From Tetragonia tetragonoides (taxonomy: Eukaryota; Streptophyta; Magnoliopsida; Caryophyllales; Aizoaceae), in contig CM076151.1 in assembly GCA_038025085.1 (NCBI GenBank), positions 9,429,001 to 9,493,000 on the forward strand: a stretch of DNA of 64,000 nucleotides. The letters run 5' to 3'. Below the pieces are notes generated by a model. That model had not been told where the DNA came from, did not search any database, and saw only the letters and a program-made list of their open reading frames with translations. Positions 47,901-58,714 of the stretch are shown here, piece after piece (position 1 is the stretch's first letter; every line of letters begins with the position of its first letter). Both the position numbers and the translations under genes were made by a program.

Positions 47901-50900
47901 ATAGGCTGTTTGAGAACGAGAAACTGGTTATGGTGATGGCAGTATTGACAGTCCTGTAGATTTATCCGTGTGTATACTTGCATAGTGTAATCAAAGGAAT
48001 CATGTTAGGGGTTGTAAAATCACTTTTTTTTTTAGTTCTTCTATTAAATTGATGTCAATCCCATCTGTGACTGCTTCTTTTGTCAATTTCTCTAAATTTT
48101 TCATTTGAGATGACGGTCTTCCATTGGCTTCTATCAAAAAATATCACGCCATTTCATGAGGTTCTGTTCTGATTACTTTTAGCTGTCCATTGTGGTGCAT
48201 GAAGGAGGTTGTGGAAGTAGAATGGCAGTTGACAAGCCATCAGTACATTTAAAGTGTGCAAGTACTGGCTGGTTGTTGTTGTACTGTCACATCCTTCTTG
48301 ATGGTCCTTGCGATAGTCCAGTCAACTTGTGAGCTGTACCTAATGCAGACCTGAATTTTGAGTTTTTGAGGGGTTGACTTTTGATCCCTTTCCTTGCGCC
48401 TCACTCTGCTTCCACGAAGAGTAGTAGAATTACTGGTGGACTGCAATGATGCTATGATATATTCATTTTTAAGGAAAAGTTGTTTTCAATTTGCCTAACA
48501 AGTTTTCAGCATGATTTGTGGTGTGATTTTGATTCTGTAACTTGCAATATTATAGGAGGCAATCAGCCTAACAGTGCTCCCAGGAGTACCCCCTCTGGTG
48601 ATGCAAGGCCGCCACCATTGGGTGGTTTAGGTAGCCTCCCCGAGCTGGATCGGATGTTTGGTGGAGTTGGTGGAGTCCCAGATGCTTCATCGATGACTCA
48701 AATGATGCAAAATCCAGCAGTTTCACAGATGATGCAAAGCCTCCTTTCCAACCCACAATATATGAATCAGGTACTTTAATGAATAATGCCTTTCAACTTT
48801 GGACGCCAAGTTCAATTAAATTTCTAACTCATTTGTGGAATTTAGATTCTCAATATGAGTTCAAACCCTCAACTTCGAGAGATGATGCAAAATCCTGAGA
48901 TGATGCAGGTATTGAACTGTCTACCGCTATACAATCTACTGCCTTCTAGATCTCTAGCACGTTCATCATTTTCTTGGAAGATTAGAATATAGATTTGCTT
49001 GTCATTATAGCCCCCCTCCCCGGGGGGGGGGGGGCGTTTCTGTGTTGTAGGATGGCTAGCTATGTTTATGCTCAATTTTGACATATAATGTGTTTCTCAT
49101 TAATCTTCTCTTCGTTTGAGCTCTTGAACTTGGTTCTATATCTCATCATTTTCTTCGTCATTTCAGCTCCAGAACCTCTCTATCTTTCTTCTGTCAATGA
49201 CAAAAACTTTGGTTTTCTCTCAAAAGAAAATCTTGGTTTATTATTTGAAGAGTTGGTTCTGATTTGTATGTTTGCCTGCCGATGCTGTTCTACATGCCCA
49301 ATTATCATGCTCTGGTCTGGTTTATTATTTGAAGAGTTGGTTCTGATGAAATATTTCAGATAGAATTTATTTATTTTTGCAAAGGCTTCCTTTTCCTCGT
49401 CTTGGTTTTGAAGTTGGTTTTGCTTTACTATTGTTGTTTTTTGTTGACAAACAATGCTTTTCTTTCTTTGCAGCAAATGTTGACTTTACAGCAGTCACTT
49501 TTATCTGGACTGAACCGTCCCCAGTCAAACCAGTAAGTGGGAATGTTTTTGCTTATTTGACTGGTGAAACTGAAGTTGCCTTACTCTCATGTGTTCCGCG
49601 TTTTTTTGTCTTAAGTCTTCTTTCATTTATTGATTTGAAGCCACTCATCAAACATATGATAAGTGACTATTGGCAAACGAAGTTCATTTAGAGCCTTAAC
49701 CAGTGAATCCTCTTTGCTTAGAGTTCTGTCATCCAACTTTGTTGACGCCCAAGAACACTTTTGTGGCAAAAATAAGCTACTTGTTAAAGTTGATGAATAT
49801 TAAATACTTGGATCTCATTGTTGGTTTTACAGTTAACTATTTTCGATTTTATTTTTCCGTTCCTGTTAATATACGAATATAAAAGCTAGGTGCGTATGTC
49901 AGTTTAGTTCAGTATTGCAGTCGGTTATGTTGGACTGCACTGATGTCCATGGCATTCTACTCAATGGAGTAGTTACTATTTAGGTTTACCATCCTGATAT
50001 GCTATGGAATGTCTCCCAGTCCATATTTTCTTATTGGCTCATAGGTCTTAAGATCATATGTTTTTTAAATAAAGAGAAAGCATGTATTAATAAGGCCAAA
50101 GTAGTACAGCAAAGGAGGACAAGTTGTCCTCCAAGAAGAGTTTAGTTACAAATTAGCCCAGTTACGCTGGATCTCAGTAATTGGATAACTCTAAAAGGGC
50201 CCCTGCAGCTCTAGCCCACAGTGACGCTAGATAAGTGACCTTATCCCACAGCAGATTAACCGACATGAGTCTTAAGACACAACTTTCATAACCAAGATCA
50301 TATGTTAGTTTGAATTGCATTGAGTTAGTAGGTATAGATTCTGTGCATAGTCTTAGATTGTTATTTTGGTACAGACCTGTAGATTCTTGTGGCATTGGCA
50401 TGCAAGGAGGGTGTTCGTAATTTCTTGGGGCTACTGCTACATTGAAGTAGTGGGTTTATTCTAATGAAACCATAGGTTAGTAATAATGAATTGGACTACA
50501 TTTTGAAAAAAAAATTAAAATTTTGAAAAAAAAATTAAAATTTTGAAAAAAAAATTAAAATAAAAATGTGTGTGGGTGTAGAAGATAGGTATCATTCTGG
50601 TGGATGTAGCAGGTATAAAATACCTTGATTTCCACCCTTCAAAAGTGAGAAACGGAAAGAACTTTTTGTTCCTCTCTTCTTTTTTCTTTTTTTTTCCCCT
50701 CTTTGTTTCTTCGTCTTTCTAATTTTTTCTCACATGTGATTATGACCAGCTGGTCATGCACAATTTTATTATCCTTTTCTCTGACCCTTGCTTACTTATT
50801 ATCCACTACATCTCTTTCCAAAGATTCATTCTGATAAAGTGACCAAATTCCTGCCAGTAATTTTTGTGTTGGTCCGTCAGTAGGAGCTTCATATACGTGG

Positions 50901-51728
50901 ATGCCAAGTGATTAAAGTGAGATGAGAGTCGAGTTGGGTGGCAAGTGATTAATGTGGAAGTATTAGTTGAGTTCAGATACTAATTTTGTCTTATGAGTGT
51001 ATTTTCATGTGTCTTTTGAGGGAATGGAAGGAGGTTCTTGTCGCTTCCCTTGAATGAAACGACATTGACAGCAAAAAGATAGGGGAATCTGAGTTCGATT
51101 TTTATTATTTGGTCTCCCCCTGGCATGCTCTGTGGTTTATCTTTTTGCTGTCAATGTCGTTTCACTGGTGACTGGGGGATTCATTGTGATTTGGAAAACG
51201 TCTGCTAATTTGATTTGTGTCATTGTATGCAAGTATGTAACCATCTAGTTGATAGCTGTGTCTTTCTTTGTTACAGGGATTCAACACAAACTGCTGGTGC
51301 TACAGGTAGTTGTTGGTTTCCTCCCCTGATTTACCCCCCACCCCCCGGTTTGCTTCTGTGGATATAATGCAACATCATTTTAATTTCAACTGCAGGAAAT
51401 CCAAACAATATGGGTCTGGAAATGTTAATGAATATGTTTGGTGGTCTTGGAGCTGGCGGTTTAACCACGCCAGAGACTTCAAATGGTGCAGATTTCTAAC
51501 CTTGTCACAAATATGATCTAAAATTTATAGCCCAACAATATACCATTCCTCTTACTGACTGCACTGTTTCCTTCTGCAGTCCCGCCTGAAGAACTTTATG
51601 CAACTCAATTGACTCAGCTTCAAGAAATGGGTTTCTTCGACGCACAAGAGAACATAAGGGCTCTGCAAGCTACCCGTGGTAATGTCCATGCCGCAGTTGA
51701 GAGACTTCTGGGGAATATGGGTCAGTGA
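44902..51728 (+). CDS. DSK2: Ubiquitin receptor DSK2 / ubiquilin (8 exons)
   Basis: This is a UBL-UBA shuttle protein that carries ubiquitinated proteins to the proteasome; Arabidopsis DSK2 also acts as an autophagy receptor for BES1. Exons are 44902-45145, 46907-47686, 48556-48770, 48846-48908, 49474-49532, 51277-51305, 51396-51485 and 51580-51728. They close to 542 residues, in the range of plant DSK2 (about 540-550). The N-terminal ubiquitin-like domain spans about 22-93 ([26 protein letters not shown]). A Gly/Ala linker follows. STI1-type chaperonin-binding repeats start near 165 ([20 protein letters not shown]) and continue into exons 3-4 ([20 protein letters not shown]). The UBA domain is about 497-537 ([20 protein letters not shown]). 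Retention of intron 2 would end the protein after PAGEF. Intron 1 carries an intact SINE and intron 5 a perfect inverted repeat. Confidence 0.96.
45733..45923 (+). mobile_element. Intact tRNA-derived SINE with 13-bp target duplication (DSK2 intron 1)
   Basis: The element (45746-45910) begins with a tRNA-like head: A box in GAGGGAGTAGCTCATTTGG and B box in AAGTTCGGGTCCCC. It continues with the body ggttttccaagggattagtc and CAAGCAAAGCTTGGATGG, and ends in an A-rich tail. It is bounded by the perfect repeat AGACTTAAGTTGT (45733-45745 and 45911-45923), the hallmark of target-primed retrotransposition. Its internal promoter boxes make it the reference copy for the other five fragments in this window. 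Confidence 0.92.
50501..50560. repeat. Three exact copies of a 20-bp AT-rich unit
   Basis: The unit TTTTGAAAAAAAAATTAAAA is repeated three times without change in DSK2 intron 5. It is probably a young slippage repeat. Confidence 0.9.
51055..51164. repeat. Perfect 27-bp inverted repeat with 56-nt loop (DSK2 intron 5)
   Basis: Positions 51055-51081 are the exact reverse complement of 51138-51164 (core ACGACATTGACAGCAAAAAG). The intervening 56 bases can add two G-U pairs at the stem base of the loop. Transcribed as part of the DSK2 intron this would fold into a long, bulge-free hairpin. It could be a fold-back transposon remnant or a young small-RNA hairpin; the sequence alone does not decide. 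Confidence 0.9.
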
Positions 51729-52897
51729 GTTTCCAGATGATTCCACCTAGAACACTTTTTTTCCCGAGGACACAATCTGCCTTGGATTTCCTAAGATTGA
51801 TGAATTTCAGATTAGTGTCTCTCAAAAAGACAGCACAAGACATGCTCGTGACTCTCGGATTACATTTTGGGCGTGTGAATAAGCAAAAACAAAAAAAAAG
51901 TACACAATGTGATAGAGTTGTGAATTCTGGATATAGGCTCATATCTTGCTCGGCATTAGACTCTTCTGTCTCCTTCTCTGTCAGCCCCCCATCCTGAACT
52001 TATGTACATACACAATTTTAATTATTATTCTGTGGAATGTTTGATTTGATCATCTCCCTTGTATGGTTTTATATTTTTGCCTCCTTAGTTTTAAAAGTAC
52101 ATGATGATTATCAGGATGAAAATTTCAGATTCTTGTGGTTCATCATGTTTTGTGGAATTGTTGCAACTGATTGTGCTTATTTGCTGGTAAGGAGATCAGC
52201 TGTATGAATTATGATGAATTGATGAATCATTAATTGTGACTACAGCTATTTGTCTGATGAGTGACTTGCCAGTTGCCAGTATAGCTTGATGGCGTCTAAA
52301 ATAAACCAGTGTTCAATTAAGAGCAGGGTGTCTCAAAGTTGTGAGCTTGTTCCAATAAAATGTAGGAGGGGCCTGTTAATTTTTTAAATTTTGTTTTAGG
52401 TTGTTTTTTACTAATAGATTTGTTTAAACTTGATTTGATTGCTAGTAAAATGATTTTTTTTTCATTTTTTGAAGAAACAAGTAAAATGATTTATTAAAAA
52501 GTGTTGTTACTACATTGTATCTAAAAATGGTAATTCATGTGCTACATAAGATCACATATTTAATCATTTTACATTCTATGTAGTAACAAATATAAGGTAT
52601 TAATATATATGTAAAATTGAGTTCTCCCCAAGTATGCATGGGTGATTAAAAAGAAATTAAAAATATTTTTTTTTATTTTAATAAGAAATAAGTAACATAA
52701 GCATTATATTTATTATCCAAAAAAATATATATTATACATTCACTAAAAATGTAATTTCTTTGTTAAATATTTTTTTTTGTTGATAAAAATATTATTATTG
52801 TTCTTTGCTACTCCTATTATTCAACTTTACATATTGATATGATTAAAAATTTTATTATATTTCTTATAATAACAGAGTATGCATGATAAACAAGAAT

Positions 52898-52925
52898 CCG
52901 TGCATCGCACGGGCACGAAATCTAG
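52898..52925 (+). mobile_element. Helitron-like 3' terminus
   Basis: A GC-rich hairpin CCGTGC-ATC-GCACGG (52898-52912) is followed after nine bases by CTAG and then a host T, fitting the hairpin plus CTRR|T signature of Helitron 3' ends. The surrounding DNA is AT-rich, so the hairpin stands out. I could not define the 5' TC end, so element length is unknown. Confidence 0.5.
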
Positions 52926-53599
52926 TATAATACGTAAAACGCAATGACGCTAGTGAGTAATTAGATTAATACGTTTAATCATTTATTACTACATTGTATC
53001 TATATAATACGTAAAAAGTTACGTTGAAAAATAGAAAAAATATCAAAAAAACTTAGAAATCGCTTTAAAAAAATTGGGAAAAATTATGAGATCTTACTAT
53101 AATAGTAGAGAGGGTTTGGGGGTAGGTTTGATGGTACGGGGTGGTGAGGAGTCATGCTCGGTATCCAAAACCCGTGGAATAAACATGCCCAGTACATAAC
53201 TTTCATAATGGTAGGCATTTCATTTCGCGTCTCTTGCCTTACTTCGCCCACAATCGCTCTCTCAAGCAACTACCCATTAGAGAGTCTTTTAAAGTTTAGT
53301 GGTTCTAAATAGGAGTAGACCTGTCCAGTGCATAATTTTCATAATAGGGTTTTGATTTTTGAGAGTTTGGAAAATTATTTTCCAAAAGTTTCACCTCAAA
53401 CTTTTCAAGTATATTATAAATTTACGGAAATACATTTTTTTTTCACAGATTGTAGCTATTAAATTTAAATTTTAACTAAAAATTATGCGAAAAATAGGAA
53501 AAAAAAATAATAAAAAAATCACTTCAAGAAACTTGGAAAAATTTATGAGACTTATAATAAGAGAGAGGGCTTAGAAATAGGTTTGGCAACACGGGATGG

Positions 53600-54880
53600 T
53601 GGGGAGTCATGCTGGTACCCAAAATTCGTGCATTAGCCTTACATGTCCAATAAAAGGCCCTTCCAAGCCTAATAGGTACGGATAAGCGATCCCGGGGACC
53701 TCCCATGTCCCCTTGGGATATCCTGTGCGATGTGGTGCGAAAATATCCACATTCGTTCAGGGGCCTCCTGAAAGCCTAAAAAACGTGGATTATAGCCTTC
53801 ATTTTCGGCTTCCGGAGGCTTGGGTTTCATTTTTGCCCAAACTTCTCCGGTGGGTCTATCATGACTCCACAGGACTCTCGGTACCCCGGGAGGGGCATTC
53901 GCATCCCCGAACTTCGATATTACCCATGCCTTTGGTGTTCCGACTCTTACATCAGCGTCTTGTAAAACGCCCTTCCAAGCCTATCAAGGACCAGGTAAGC
54001 GATCCCAAGGGCCTCCCGTGTCCCCTAGGGGTGTTTCGTGTAATGTGGTGCGAAAATATCCACCTTCGTTTCGGAGCCTCCCAAAAGCCCAACAAATGTG
54101 GATTATAACCTTCATTTTTGGCTTCTCGGGGCACGAGTGTCATTTTTGCCCAAACTTTTTCGGAGGGTCTATCATAACCTTAGAGGACCCTCGGTGCCCT
54201 GGGAGGGTCATCCGGATCCTCGAACTTTGATATCACTCATGCATTTGATGTTCCGACGCTTACACCAATGTCCTGTAAAACACCCTTCCAATCCTATCAG
54301 GGACCGAATAAGCGACCTCGAGGACCTCCCATGTCCTCTATGAGTGTTCCGCGAGATGTGGTGCGAAATTATCCACCTTCGTTCCGGGGCCTTCCGGAGG
54401 CCCAAAAAACGTGGATATAGTCTTCGTTTACGGCTTCCAGGGGCGTGGATGTCAATTTTGTCCAAACTTCTCCGGGGGATCCATTATTACTCTAGAGAAC
54501 CCTCGCTGCCCCGGGAGGGTTATCAGGATCCCCGAACTTTGATATCACCCATACCTTCGGTGTTTCGCCCCCTACATTAGTGTCCCGCAAAAAGCCTTTA
54601 CAAGCCTATCAGGGACTCGAAAATGGACGCGGGGGCCTCTTATATTTCCAAAGGGTATCCCGTGCGATGTGGTGCGAATATATCCACCTTCATTCCCAGG
54701 CCTCTCGGTAGTCCAAAAAAGGTGGGTTATAGCCTTTAATTTTCGGCTTGCCGGGACCCGATTTTCGTTTTTGCCCAAACTTCTCTAGGGGGGTCTATCG
54801 CCACCTAGAGGACCTCCGGTGGCTCGGGACGGTCATCCGGGTCCCCGAACTCCGATTTTACATTTTTACCCATGGAACAT
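53600..54880 (+). repeat. 312-bp tandem repeat array B
   Basis: About four monomers are seen, with CCTCCCATGT-type anchors at 53699, 54012, 54325 and 54636 (spacing 311-313 bp). They are the same family and orientation as array A. They carry array-specific variants such as ATATCCACCTTCG in place of ATAACAACTTTCG, and GATAAGCGATCC in place of GATAACCGACCC. Predicted open frames across it are by-products of the repeat. Confidence 0.92.
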
Positions 54881-57800
54881 GGGACATGAGCTCTGGGACA
54901 TGAAACATGGCGCTCGTTGGCGCTGGGACATAAGACATGGGCCACCCAAATTTTGTTTCAATAAACTTTTAGTGTACTGAGTTCATTTCGATCCAGTTTC
55001 TACTATGATATACTCTATAAGTAGTGTACTGAGAGTATAATTTTTGGTAGAAGAACATTATAAGAGAATATTCTCAAGTTTGTTAATAAAAGGCTAATAA
55101 TCGTTTCCTAAGCACTCGATCAAATATAACCTGAGGGCATCCCTCCCCCAACATTTTAATATTTGCCCTAACAAATTAAGAGTCAGACTGCGGATAAACC
55201 TCTCCAAATTCCACATTGGTGTTGTTTTAGTTTTATTTACCAACTAATCACAAAATTAGCACAAAAAAAAAAAACCGAAAATTATTACGATATAATTAGA
55301 AGTAAGACAACGCATCAGAAAAAAATTACATTTTAAAAAATCCCAAAAAAAAAAAATCAAAATAAACTGAAACATCCTGTACATCGCACAGTCATACCCA
55401 CTAATTAGGTTGAAAAAATACCTTAACCATCCAATCTTCAAATGTTACGATGTCTTAATGAATGACTAAATAAAGAAAGAAATTAAAGTAAGGAAGCCCT
55501 TAGCACTTCCGCACTTCCGCACTTAGCAAGTAAGCATCGAGCAGCCCTTTTATCAAATAGTCCATTTTAACGCCAAGAACAGGAATAATTTCCCCCTAAA
55601 ATCCTGATACTCTCTCTCCCACCCTCACGGTCTCTCTCTCTCTCCTCGAATGTATGTAAGGGTCTCCAATCTTTAGGTATTTCTCTCTCCTCTATATTTG
55701 AATTGGGAATTTTCTGTTGCACATTTGGTTCAATTAATGTACTCCTCCACCGTCATTTCCTTATATGATTTATTGCAATTTACAACGCAGTTAAACTGAA
55801 TTTCTTAGCATATTGGGTTGATTTTGCTGGTAATTGCTTTATTGGGTTTTCTGGGTAGCTTTTAATTTAGCGGATTTAGCAAATTCAGCTGGATGTATTC
55901 CTTTTTTGGCAAATCCGTGGAGATGGGTTCGTGAGGTTTTTAGCTGTTTGTGTCAAATTGATAAATATTTCTTGCATAGGTTGATTAAACTTGTAAAAGA
56001 TGGAGCTTTGTGATTCTGGGGATTCCCCTTTTTCTTGTATTGAGCTTGAAATAAAGCTTAATTGGTGGTTTGATTGGTGTTTTTCAGTTGTTGTCAGACC
56101 TGCATTGCTAAGCTTTGAAGATTTCTAACTTAGGAATTGGGATTGTAAATCGATTGTTATATGTGTCTACATTTATTTGGTGGGTCAACTATATTTGGGG
56201 TAGTATAGTTTGTGAAAGAGTTTTCTTTTCCTTTTTTCTCATGATGTTTTAAGCTAGATCTTGACCTGTTTTATTAGATTACATGGAAACGGAGCTAGAT
56301 CTTTAATATCTCTCCTGATATTGAAGTGGATTCACAAGGGTTGTAGTCGTATTTAGTAAATTTTGTGCATTAGTTTGTTGGCTGCTTATAAGTAGATACA
56401 TGGTTGTGTGATAGTTATAAAGGAGGAAACAAGATTGATTAGGAGAATAATTGCTTCAATAGAAGAACTTAATGTTCTACAGCTTTTACAGCTCTACTTA
56501 TGGACTTCAGTATGTTACTAGAGTTTATGTGTTCCCGTGCTGACTAAAAATAAGGCTTAGAGAAGATATGGTTACTGGCTCTGGGGTGAATAGCATGCAT
56601 ATGCTTTTATAAGAAAGAGGAGGGAGGGGAGAGGACTATCTTTGTGCTAGGCGGGCTAGTTCATATATAGAAGATCGATAAAGCTTATGTTTAAAATGTG
56701 AAATATAAGCAGAGTTTTGAGGGGTAACTTCTTTACGTGTATAAATTTCTTTTTAAGAAGCTTCCTTTGTGTTTAGATTGTGAAGTGTATCAGTAAAGCT
56801 AATATCATGTTGTCTCACTGATAAAGCACTGAGCTCTCCTGTGAAAGTGTCACAAGCGTGACCCTTGTAGCGAGGACCTTTGTTGCATGCTATGCTTTTT
56901 GACACATGAAACTTTCTGATTGATTGTGAGTCCAAAAATATGAGAGAGATAAGTCCTAGTTGTGTAAGAAAATGCTACTGGAAATATTTTCTTCCTCTTA
57001 ATGGGACGTAAACACCTTTATGTGAAGCAGATTCCATATGAAACCTGACTTGGAATGGCATTTGTCGTTTATTTCCGAACATTATCATTTTGTTTGCTAA
57101 CAAATATTTGCTGTTTTGAAAATACAATTGCTTATCAGAGAGTTATCTTAAATGTGCATGGATATGAGTCCAAATAGTTTTCACTGTAGTCAATTATTAC
57201 AGCTGTAAGTGGCATTCATATAACTATCCTGATATCCTCTAAAAATATGAACAAGTAGAAACTAACATCTGTTGCTTTTGTTGGATAAGTGCAAGTCAGG
57301 GTAGCATGAGAATATCCAAATCACTGCTTTAGTGAAAGTTTCCCTTTTAACCGCAAAAAATTAAACAGAAGAAGTGGTATGCATTTTGTATTCCTTGATT
57401 TCGACAATATATACGCTTTTATAATATTGGGAACAGGTTATTAGTAGATTTTTTCTTAAAATTCTATATTTTTAAATTTTCTTATGAGAGAGTACCATAA
57501 CCGTACATTAATGCCTTTCATGAGCTCCCTCCTTTGTTAAGGTGAGGCAGCTGGCATGTCAGATCTTTAGAGTATTAACAACCTTGCTATATAAATAAAG
57601 TAGCCAATTGTTTTATGTTTTCACCAAAAGAAAAGGGAGGAGCAAGATAGTTATTTTGGATGATGTAATTCGTATTCACTTCATAGTAATACGACCATAT
57701 ACCTCATGTGCTTAATGATAACTGATAAGTGCTGCCTGCTATGGTGTGCTAACCTGGTCTGCTTGTAGCTTGAGTTTGGGGGCTCTGGACTTTCAATAAT

Positions 57801-58714
57801 TATGTCTTCTGTTTTTCGTAGCTAGTCCTAATGGAGCAAGGTTTTGCCAAATGAGGATCAGAACAGTCAGTGAACCAAAGTGATTTGTTGTACTTATGGA
57901 CCTTAGTCTTACGTTAACCTTCTATCACGCCCTTATGCTTATGGGTGTATTAAACTATATTATATGCTTTCGTTAGTGGACAGATTTAGTCATCTAGAAA
58001 TGACATGCAAAGTCTGTTGAAGTAGCAACGTAACTGTATTTAGTACTAATGCACCATTATCCTGCTTGTCTTTGCTCCAGTGCCCATATATAATCAGGTG
58101 TAGGAAAAGTTGAGTTGCTTAGATGGACTTTTTATTTGTTTCTAAAGCTTATATATGCTCCATTATTTATGTATCTTCTTTTCAGTTGGGGATTATTTGT
58201 TTTTGAGATGTAAAATCGGGCTTAGTTTTAGTTGGGGCACATTCAAACTTTCCAATTTGACTACCTATATAATTTGGCAAAATGGCTTTCTCGGTTGTTA
58301 GCACGAAGTGTGGTATTGTAGAGTATTTATGTTGTTGCTTGTCTTGTACCGTATTATTGAGGTAACTTAATTGAAATTACCAAGGTTTTGGTTGGAAGGT
58401 AGTTGATTATGTTCCCTCCTGGTTGTGTGTCCTCTATGCATGGAAGAATGATTAGGCACGTTATATTTATTTGGAGGAATCAGGAAATTGTCCAACATAA
58501 CAGATTGCTGATTATCGTCCTTTGTTGAATGTTCTGTTCTTGTCTAGGTTTAATGGGTACTCATTAAAATTGTAGTATCCCAAACCATTACTAATGCTCA
58601 ATGGATTTGGTTTACCACTATTAATTTGAATCAATGTACGTTACTTGTGGCAGGGTTGTTTTCTTGTCCATCTTGCTGCTTTTAAACACCTTCCAATGAG
58701 TCAAATATCTTGAA

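Larger units (their letters stand above)
51729..58714. other. Spacer between DSK2 and the uncharacterised gene, including its leader
   Basis: No gene is seen before the downstream leader. After the DSK2 3' UTR (to about 52.1 kb) come an AT-rich stretch ending in a Helitron-like terminus (52.93 kb), a pair of about 140-bp direct repeats (53.04-53.18 and 53.50-53.64 kb), the 312-bp array B (53.6-54.88 kb), and short GGGACATG words to 54.95 kb. A CT-rich leader at about 55.61-55.66 kb probably starts the next gene. A donor near 55.65 kb and an acceptor at about 58653 (GTGGCAG) would make a 3-kb intron in its 5' UTR. Confidence 0.5.

Noticed and set aside
53713..54778. Open frames of up to 131 codons across repeat array B
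   Set aside because: Same reason as array A; frames differ between monomers and strands.
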